A stretch of 64,000 nt of DNA from Rhyzopertha dominica (Eukaryota > Arthropoda > Insecta > Coleoptera > Bostrichidae). Location: the NCBI GenBank assembly GCA_025024175.1, contig QCXZ01000041.1:34715786-34779785 (forward strand). The letters run 5' to 3'. A model generated the notes under the pieces. The model had not been told where the DNA came from. It saw nothing but the letters and a program-made list of their open reading frames with translations, and did not search any database. Positions 55,562 through 64,000 of the stretch are shown here, in pieces. Both the position numbers and the translations under genes were made by a program. Position 1 is the first letter of the stretch; the number at the start of each line of letters is the position of its first letter.

Positions 55562-56191
55562 ATGTCGGTATTTATTAAACGGAATGTGTCACGTATTTCT
55601 TGTTTCATGTTCTCCGGAATTAGTGGTCTTTTCTCTAACAAATATCCAAAAGTAGAAATCAATCGGAGATCAGAGGAAGGAGCAGGCCAACTGATTACTC
55701 CTCCTCTGTCTATCCAACGATTTGGAAGGGTTTCCCAAGCTGCTGCAAATTAATATTTTGCATCCGAAGTGAGAGATCATTTTGAAGAATTTGTGGATAT
55801 TTCACTCCATTAAAAAAATAATCAAAAAAGAATTTGCCGATCCCGGTCCCCAAGAACTTCGTTACATTCAGTAACCATCTGTTTGTGTCGATTAACAGAC
55901 TCATTGCTCTTAAATGTCGTTTTATCACTAAATAATAAGATTGTATACGCATAAAGTTCTAGTCGTTATTAATCAGGTGTCCATGGTTACACAAAAATTT
56001 ACTCGATTTTGAAAATCATCCCTAAAAGGTTCTTGAGGATAAGGATGAAATTGTGTTTTAACATAATCATTGGCTCTAGATATGTCAGTTTCTGCATTAG
56101 TTTCTCTGTAATTTCTGGATTTTGTTGTAACATTAAAAGAACATACAACTTTAGGTTTTCGTCTATTTTTCGTGCTATTTTTTTCTTGCAT
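55562..56191 (-). mobile_element. Mariner-like transposase relic, long
   Basis: Read on the minus strand from 56191, frames show in order FQNRVNFC (the block before the first aspartate), FFFD..FNGVKYPQILQNDL, and PNRWIDRGGVISWPA with a degraded S-D-L (SSDL where RSPDL is expected), then a Leu-rich tail. This order matches the insect mariner-like family seen at 9.0-9.5 kb and 62.0-62.5 kb. Several frame changes and the lost catalytic context make it dead. The helix-turn-helix start and the inverted repeats were not found. Confidence 0.7.
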
Positions 56192-56699
56192 TTAGATAAT
56201 TTTGATTGCAGATTCTTTGAGCCTATAAAATATTACAATCCGCTTCACCAAGAAAATATATCATGTTAATTAGTCCTCGACTAAAATTCATTTTAGGTCT
56301 TATAATCTTGTCAATAAACTTGACAAATTGTAACATTGACAGAGGCTCACTCGAAAATTAGCTATTTTAGCATACCAACCCGGATTTCATTCGACTATGA
56401 AAAAGGCTTTTGACCAGTACAATAATAAATAGGGTGTAGCATTTGGTATTTTTGGCATTTTTAATGTGTCATGTTTAAAAAATCATCGCCATCATTGAAT
56501 AAACACTTAACTTGTCAGCAAGGATTTGGAAGATCTGGCAGAAAGGAGTTACGAATAAAAATTTATGACAGATAAGTAAAATATCGCTGCAAATTGATTC
56601 AATACTTCCACATCCAATTGTAAAATGACATACGCTTTTACTTCTTATATTTTACAATCAATAATGAGGTTTTGACCATTTTTCGTCTCTACACATTTT

Positions 56700-57540
56700 T
56701 TGGAACACAAACGGTTCCCGTAATATTAGCAAAAATCCATAAATTTTTAAAATCGGTTTTTTGTAAATAACTAGGTAATTATTAACTTAATAAAAAAAAT
56801 TGCGAGAATGCTTTTCGATCACAAATTTGATTTTATATATCACAGCAAAATTAAATCGTGTGAATAGGGTCCAAAATTTTTGGAAATATCTCCAAAATGT
56901 CAGTTTTTTGGACAAAACACTTTTTGTGAGAAATTTTATTTTCTGTCTGATGGTTTTTCACTTTTTGAATGTATTAAGTATTTTCGGAGATATTTAGGAA
57001 AAACCGGTTTATTTAAGTGACGGTTTTTTGATAATACATATCTTCTAAACCGTTTGCTGCACCGAAAATTTATAGGGACGAAAAATACTCGTATTTAAAC
57101 TATTAATCACACACCAAAAGGAAAAAATAAAAAATTGCAAAAAGTGTAGTTACCTCCCAATTTCACCCCCTTCCCTATACCCTACTTACCCCAAAAACAA
57201 TAGGTCGCTTTGGGTAGCTGAGATTTATATGTACGCCAAATTTCAAGTTTATATGTTGTCTTTCGAAAGTTATCGCGTCCACCCACAGGCACACAGACAA
57301 ATTTTGTTTTTGGACGTTTTCGAGTATTTTAAAGCAATTGAGCAAATAAAAATTTTTGGAATTTTTTTTTGCGATGCAGTATCTACTTACCATCCGTTGG
57401 ATGTGGAAGTAAATGACTTCGATAAAAGTGATTCGTAATTTAGCATAAAATTCAAAAATAAAATCGAACTTGGTAAGTTCCACTTCAAACAAATATAACT
57501 TTAGTGCTCTTTTTTATATTGAGACCCCGTATATATGAAA
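56700..57540. repeat. Probable old interspersed repeat
   Basis: Contains phrases that I recall from insect repeat families: AAACCGGTTTATTTAAGTGAC, TTTTTTGATAATACATATC, CTTCTAAACCGTTTG near 57000-57050, and AAATTTCAAGTTTATATG, TTATCGCG.CCACCCACAG.CACACAGACA at 57235-57300. The second is the usual style of a retroelement 3' region. Only short frames are present. Confidence 0.35.
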
Positions 57541-57999
57541 TGCAATGTTTTTAAAATGTGCTCCAGAATCGAAGCTACAATAAAAAAAAGAGTAAATATA
57601 TCTAATAACAAACAATTTATGGAGCATCTTCGGCACGTTAGGATACCTTGCATTTGTAAAACATAGACATACCTATGCATGTCTTGATCAGATGCAAACA
57701 TTAGGCAAGATAAATTGTATGAAATCAGTACTGTCCTGCCTAAATCAGGACGTTTGGTCACTGGTCACCACAACTCCATGTGTTTCAGTATCCATTTCCT
57801 TGGATTTATATTCTACATTCTATATTCATTACCTTTCTTGCTGATTAAGTCTATGCAATGTGTGTCTAAAACATGACATTGTTATTTTATGACAAAAAAA
57901 GAACGCATTTATTCCAAATTCCATACAAAATTGTTGCTTGTTTTGATTGGTATCAAAAAAGCTATAATAATATTGGCTTTAAAGGTACTGATAGGAAAG

Positions 58000-59246
58000 A
58001 TTTGTTCTGTATGCGCGGCTTTAAAATCCGCGTCCTTTATCCTCGACAGAGACAGTGCTAAAATGGCGGTGTGGCAATCAATACCCGGACTCTCCGCGTT
58101 ATTGATTGCAAGGTGGCACAGCAGGACCTATCCTGTTCATCCTGGGCAACGAACTATCCGCGAAAAGCGAATCGATAGCCGGCCTCCAGAATCCTCTACG
58201 TAATGCGTCTAGCGTAGACATATCAACAGCCGTTTCGTCATTTGTTTACTTCCTGCTGGCGAATGGATAACACGAAAGTAGCACGAACCGGTCTGATAAT
58301 ATTTTTCCGCGGTTTCCAGTTTTGTTGCTTTATTAACGTTTATCATTAATAACAGTTTACTTAATGACCGGTCCTCTCTGCTCTAGGCTACCTTCACTGA
58401 CGTCAATGCGGTATTTATTTATAAACAAAGCGTTTATGTGCATATGGATGTTACACGTATCCTTGCGTATGTCAAGTGCTTGTTTTGTTTAATGGAAGGC
58501 TGTGGGTAACTTTTATAGTAGTTTTAACCGTCATTTGCCTTTATAGGTGATATTAGGTTGCGATCTCGTCCTTGGAGCTTGGTTCTGTCAAATAACCTGG
58601 TGTAATATTTATGTTACATACTAATTAATAAGGTCCAGTACTATCTTGGATCATAAAAGATTTCTACTGGATGGTACTATACAATAATGAGAGATGCGAA
58701 ATTATAAATTAATTACATCTTATGTGGCTGTTATCCAAGTTAAATTAACATATATTTAAGAAGGTGAAATATCGTAAATTAAGTGTAAACCTCCATTTAC
58801 AATAAATCATACATACGTACAAGGCTGAAAGTAATTGATTTCTAACAAAATTGTATAAACCTATGGAAGGCATTATTTAACCAAACAGCCTCTGTTACGT
58901 GTACTAATTCGAAATACCTACAACTAGTTGAAAATATTCTAACGCTGCTAATTGAATTAAGCACACTTCACTCAGTAGCGATTAAAACACTTTGGAACAC
59001 TTAGGTGGCTTTGTTTGCTTAGTTCCAATCAGATGTAACGTCCGCGCGTTCGCGGTCGTTCATATACCGACCGACGAAAATTCTGGAATAGTTCCAGAGC
59101 CGTCTCCCTGTTTAGCATGGAAGTTTTGAGAGCTACCAGAACATCATAACCTTAGGCAACCGCGCGAACGTTATTCTAGTTGCCTAATCCGTAGGCTCTA
59201 GTAAGTTCTTGTTTCTGATATTATAAATTTCATTAAGTCAAGGGTT
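58000..59246. promoter_or_regulatory. GC-richer block, possible promoter or enhancer
   Basis: Compared with its surroundings this segment is G+C-rich and carries candidate sites: TGACGTCA at 58398-58405; a TCTGGAA-TAG-TTCCAGA palindrome near 59081-59097, which resembles a heat-shock or STAT-type element; CGTCCGCGCGTTCGCGGTCG near 59039-59058; and TGTTTAC near 58242. An ATG at 58065 in strong context (AAAATGG) opens only 46 codons (MAVWQSIPGLSALL...) without known domain. It may be a promoter region of a gene outside the window or an enhancer. No transcript can be shown. Confidence 0.3.
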
Positions 59247-61862
59247 CAGTTATTGCCGAGGGGTCCCTCACTTAGCGGAATCGGTATACATATAACCCGG
59301 GAATATCGCGGAATACGTGGAATATTAGGGGAATATGACGGAATATTGTGGAATACGTGGAGTAAAAGGGGAGTACTAGTGGAATTTAGGGGAGTACTAG
59401 CGGAATTTCAGGGATTACTGCGGGAGTACTAGTGGAATACGAAATAATGCGCCTGCGCGTTTTTTTTGTAATATAAGCTCTAAAACTGGGTCCACATTTT
59501 AGTAAAAATGAACGTTGTACACTAAAAAAATTTGTGAATATGGTATGGACGTGAGTGCGAACAAAAATCAACGCAAAAATAGGCAGTAGTCACGTACGAC
59601 ATGGGTTATCCTTCGGTCCGCGGTTTTCTGACGAACGTCAATATAAACACAATGTAGATGTATGTAGGTTCAAAACCTACTTGAGAATTTGTGTTATTTC
59701 GTCAGGACATTTATTGGATCTTATTAACTCTAAAATTTCTAATGCATTTAGTAATTGGCGCTTTTCTTAATGTGTAAAATATCAACATTGTTATTAATTT
59801 CGAAATTGTGGTCTGTATCTAAAAGATGGTTTGCAAACAGAGAATAATTTTGTGCAATCGTGAAAATCATAAATTTTCTTTTATTCTTGTTTTAAAATTT
59901 CTAAAAATTCTTCCTCCTTATTGTACTTGCAATCTTTGTATCGTTGTTTGTATACCCCATATTTATCCATCGTTGGAACTATATCTTTATTATTAAATAG
60001 AGTTTTTTCCAAAGTTAAGGTAGCATTAAATGTAATAATTAATCTCTTCATTTTTTTTTTAATTTTTTTGCTAATGTTATCGACATAAATTGAATAACTT
60101 AGATCTTTTAGATACAGACTACAGTTACAAAATTAATAGTAATGTTGATATTTTCCATATTGAGCAAAAGGACCAATTATTAAATTAATTGAAAATTTTA
60201 CAGATAAACGACCCAATAGAAGTTATGACGAAATAACACTTAATTCCCAAGTCAGTTAAAAAAAAAAGTTTGACGTTCAGGTGGCAATGCATAATAATGT
60301 AAAATTGAAAACGCCAAAATGAGTTTATTGCAAGTTAAATCAATTGTAAAATTTAATTGTGTGCAGATTTATGCCTCTTTCTTATTATCATAGATAGAGA
60401 TTCGTTTAAATGGGAAAAGGTTTGCCTGGTACTCTGCATATTAGTTGATATCTTCTCATATTTGAAATGACACATACCATTTTCAAGTTATTACCAAAAA
60501 ACCGAAAAATTCACAAATGGTTACCTGACCTGTGATCAAAAAATAGGAAGCACTTTGTTGGAACACTTTTTTATGCTCTTCAAGCTGCTGCAGTTGTATT
60601 TTGCGGAAAACGTTTCGTTCAGGTTCATTTTTTTGTTGTGGCAGCCATATTGGATAATTTTGTTTTTCGAGATTTTTTTTTGTTTGTCGGGTAACCGTAA
60701 TCTCTATCTCTGATAATAAGAAAGCTACCCATGTTATGCTACCTTTTCGTTGTAATTGTAGGGTATCTCGGTAACTATTAATGCCAAAGGGTTGCAGTTT
60801 GGACATTACTTTTTTGTTGTGAGTTAAGATGTACCATTGCCATTTTTGTATCGTCTTTTGTTTTAAAGCTACAGCCCACTTTTGAAATTACCTATTTTTT
60901 TTCAGATTAAGAAAATGTATGCAATGCTAGGTTTATTTTTACAAATTTTGTAAATATTAATTTTTTTAGTAATTTAATCAGATTTTATGTTTACATCCAG
61001 GAGGCTATGAAACAAAAAACACAATATAATTTATATTATTAAGTAAAATATTATCTATGCATATTTGAATACATTCATAAGACTCCCGAAAGCGCTCATG
61101 CAGTTTTTTTATCGGTATACTAGATGCCCTGAAACTAATGAAAACTATTGTTTATCTGGAAATGAGTAGGTACTTATGCATTGTTTAACCTAACAATGTA
61201 TACATTTTCTTAATCAGACAAAATAGATCTTTTCAACCATAGCAAAGTCAACCATGGTTTCCAGAAAAGGGCAAGTTTGTGTTATATCTCTAAAATGTGA
61301 CCCCCTAAAAAGATTGTGAGTAGGCAGTGGATTCAGAATAAAAATATCTATAAAAATATTTTCCACAACTTTTTTGTATCTACATATCCCATCGAAATAT
61401 TAAAAACTGAAAAAATGTTACATTTTTGAAAAGTTGACTATAGCTTTAAAACAAAAGACGATACAAAAGGGTACAGCTCAACTCACAACAAAAAAGTAAG
61501 ACAATAGTGTCAAAACTGCAACCTTCTAGCAGTAATACTCGTAGTTACCGAGATACCCTACAATTACAACAAAAATGGGACACCCTGTACATTAAGGTTC
61601 TATATTCATAAGAATTACTATTTGTAATAAAATTGACATGTGGTTGTGGAGTTTATCAAAGACGTAAGAAGTAGATGGAATACAGGGAGTAAGTGGAATA
61701 ATTGGTGGAATACATGGAGTAAGGGGAATATTTAGTGGAATACAGGGAGTAAAGTGGAATAAATGAGGGAATGATGGGAATGAAGGAATAATACTAAAAT
61801 ATTCCACTAAATGAGGGAATCACTGTACATTTTTCGGTAAGTGAGGGACCCCGCGGTTATTG
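59247..61862. mobile_element. Inverted-repeat DNA element, about 2.6 kb, with nested inverted repeats
   Basis: GGGGTCCCTCACTTA at 59260-59274 recurs exactly inverted at 61838-61852, within longer imperfect arms (CAGTTATTGCCGA on the left, CAATAACCGC on the right). Arrays of GGAATAC/GGAGTAA words follow each end (59301-59440 and 61675-61800), in the same orientation. Inside, 60749-60887 pairs with 61426-61571 (about 140 bp, imperfect) around a 540 bp loop, and TTTCTTATTATCATAGATAG at 60378 pairs with its inverse at 60699-60723. No transposase was found. CAGT ends recall pogo/Tigger-type elements, but this is only a suggestion. Confidence 0.5.
60749..61571. repeat. Inner fold-back element of the 2.6 kb element
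   Basis: Left arm 60749-60887 and right arm 61426-61571 share GTAGGGTATCTCGGTAACTA, TTTTTTGTTGTGAGTT and TTTGTATCGTCTTTTGTTTT in inverted orientation. Just outside the right arm lies ACAGGGTGTCCCA (inverted), a common terminus of insect repeats. Probably a separate insertion inside the outer element. Confidence 0.65.
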
Positions 61863-61982
61863 CTTATTGTGGGTTAAGGTTACTGGCTGTTAATATTTTA
61901 GTAAAGCGAAACTAGTGAAATGACTTAAATAAAGAAATAGTGAAGTTATGTGATCGGGAAAAGATTAAAATATTCTACATGA

Positions 61983-62530
61983 ATGATGCAGCAAGATTCA
62001 ACTCAACTGTCTAATAATCAAACCCATCCCGATCGTCCTTCAATTTTGCAAGTTACGGTCAGTGGGATTCAGGTAAACTTTAGTAACGTTTGTTACGTTC
62101 GAGATTCACCTAAATCAGGTTGCCCTCATGAACCCGAACAAGATCAACTAAATGTGTTATTGTTGTCACTACAAGAAAATCCCCACGTTACTCTAACAGC
62201 AGTAGTCTTAGCGACACAAATGTCAAGTGGCTACAGCCCATAAAATAATACGGAAGGAAAACTACTATCCATACAAAGTTAGCCTAGTAATAATTCATGA
62301 TTATCAGAAGATGACTTTGACAGAAGATTGCAATTTTGTGAACAAATAAAAATTTATGCATTGTAAACACGAATTTAGAGAAAAAAATATCTTATTTCGT
62401 GACAAAGCAACGTTTTGTCTGATTGGTGCAGAAATAGCCGAAATTATAATGTTACAAGCACATGGTCAGTATATCCTTAAAGAGTTAATGTGTGGTGTGG
62501 TATTGTTGAATAGTTTTGGGCCCAAATTTC
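61983..62530 (+). mobile_element. Mariner-like transposase relic, N-terminal half
   Basis: The first frame (61983-62243) contains VRDSPKSGCPHEPEQDQLNVLLLSLQENPHVT, the helix-turn-helix linker of the insect mariner-like family (VRDSPRSGRP......D.V......NP..S). The following frames give a shifted KIIRKENYYPYKV, then LSEDDFDRRLQFCEQ and NILFRDKATFCLIG, where FSDEATFCLNG with its catalytic aspartate is expected and RDKA stands instead. The remaining catalytic part is missing. It directly follows the 2.6 kb inverted-repeat element and may belong to a different insertion. Confidence 0.65.
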
Positions 62531-64000
62531 TTTTGAATTCTTATTTCTTCATTTTTCGTAGGCATGCTCAGCAGCGCAGCAGAATGTGCAGTGTCAGATA
62601 TTTTGGTGTTCATGTCACTCTGTCAATGTCAAAATGTCATATCATGCAACGACGCTAACAGCTGAGGCTACGGTTAAGCTTATAAATGTAAACAATGTAA
62701 CTTAACCTAAGAAAAAACAGCTTCATAACTGACACCTGGCATCGCAAATGACATTGACTGTTCTCGAATAATGGGTGGCGCAAGCGCCCCAAGAAACTGC
62801 GCAGATTTCAATTGGAAACAGATTTAAGAGGCCTCTGATATTCCATTTTTTATAGAGTTCGCTGATAACATTTTATAGAGTTCGGTGTCACCGGATTACT
62901 GGGCTACCTGTAATACCGACGTATCAGCGTGAAGGGTCCGTGTGCGTAATCGTTTGTTTTGGTAGCACTTTTATTATAAGATATTTTCCACTTTATAATA
63001 CACTGGAACTTTCGCTACAGACAATGGCGTTATTGAAAACTTACTATTTACCAATCGCTGGATAGGACAAGGAGGACCACAATGTGGGATTCTTCATTTA
63101 CTGTAACCCAAATCCGTTACATTTTCTCTTTATTTTGGAGGTATCTATAATGTCTCCACAACTCTCCGAATCTTAATTATCTTTAGAGAACCGTTGAATA
63201 AGGAACTCTTATTAGTTTAGTTGCATTCAATCAAATTAGAATGTTTAGTCTTGATCAAACTTCCAAACGCATTATTGAGCGTCTCTATGTAAATGATGCC
63301 TCTTTTGTTTGACTGTAGTTCATCTTGTCGCTGTTTGTTAATTCTAGTTGCTGTGGAAAGAACCAGCTTCTTCTTTATTTTTCAATGGACGAAATATTTC
63401 GAAGCAATTAATAAATTGCTATTAAATTGTTACCACAAGATATTACAAGTGGTACGGAAATTGTCGGTTGTTATTATTTTAACTAATCGTTTCATTTAGA
63501 GAAGTATTTAAGTAGAAAAGTATAGTTTTCAAACGGACAGAATACTCATTTGAACGGTGGTGAACGGGCAACGTCATTTTAAAGACAGGTAAGTAAGCAA
63601 ACATGAATATTATAATAAAATTTTTAACTAAAATGGTTTTAAATGGCGACGCAGTTTTGATTTGAAATTAATCGAGGTGGTGGCCCAGTCAGATTTTAAA
63701 CTACATTTTTTGTCATATAACCTTTACTTCTTGATATTGTATTATTGGTTATGTCAGTGGTGAATCGTAACACTAAAAAATGCCAAACGGTTGCTTTGTA
63801 CAATGAATGATGGATAAAGGGGCAACTATGGGTTTGTTTCATGGCGTCTTATTGATATAAGCGAAGTTAGTTGTTCAAGATTTAAAATGTTTGTAATAAC
63901 ACCCTGAAGAAACATGCTCAATTCAACACTTAACTTAGTTTACGACTAGAATGGTAATCGGTGATGTGCAGTAGAAGTTATAATTCAAATTGGAAATGGT
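62531..64000. other. Non-coding; a possible 5' noncoding exon ends at 63588
   Basis: No ORF is supported. GACAG followed by GTAAGTAAG at 63589 is a strong splice donor preceded by a purine-rich stretch, which would fit a first noncoding exon of a gene to the right. This is inference only. Confidence 0.25.

Noticed and set aside
57229..57438. 69-codon plus frame MYAKFQVYML...
   Set aside because: Falls in what looks like the non-coding end of an old interspersed repeat; no domain.
1..64000. CRISPR arrays, bacterial operons, phage genes
   Set aside because: No regularly spaced identical repeats and no prokaryotic gene arrangement; all firm genes are spliced or transposon-derived.

Overview
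The window is animal nuclear DNA, almost certainly from an insect. It is AT-rich, with spliced genes, long introns full of transposons, a eukaryotic tRNA gene, and transposon families typical of insects (BEL/Pao, Mag-like Ty3/gypsy, mariner-like elements, a Polinton end). The insect order cannot be fixed from the sequence. Scattered single N bases show a draft assembly.

Layout. 1-3.0 kb: one end of a Polinton/Maverick element, with the tail of an upstream ORF, a small ORF, an integrase with chromodomain, a membrane-protein ORF, then GC-rich direct repeats. 3.1-4.45 kb: three decayed copies of a small gene whose product resembles the Rap1/TERF2IP Myb domain. 4.45-5.6 kb: a dead LINE. 8.6-17.6 kb: the last two exons of SETD3 (+), separated by an 8.5 kb intron that holds a mariner-like fragment and a nearly full-length BEL/Pao retrotransposon (-). 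20.3-32.75 kb: a complete six-exon Rab32/lightoid-type GTPase gene (+), with a decayed Mag-like retrotransposon in its 11.5 kb intron. 32.83-38.88 kb: a three-exon Tim9 gene (-), tail to tail with Rab32; its 5.7 kb intron holds an inverted-repeat element with a THAP-like coding fragment and a possible hAT relic. 40.4-42.2 kb: the first exons of an unrecognised basic, probably nuclear protein (+), head to head with Tim9. 42.2-64 kb: mostly non-coding, with a MITE-like element, a tRNA-Thr(CGT), LINE and mariner-like relics, older interspersed repeats, a GC-richer possible regulatory block at 58.0-59.2 kb and a nested inverted-repeat element at 59.2-61.9 kb.

The host genes are housekeeping or trafficking genes with no evident shared pathway: SETD3 (actin histidine methylation), Rab32 (lysosome-related organelle traffic) and Tim9 (mitochondrial import chaperone). 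The most notable points are a Rab32 copy with two substitutions at normally conserved GTPase positions, the repeated Rap1-Myb-like mini-gene beside a Polinton end, the THAP-containing inverted-repeat element, and a young-looking BEL/Pao element with an open reading frame.
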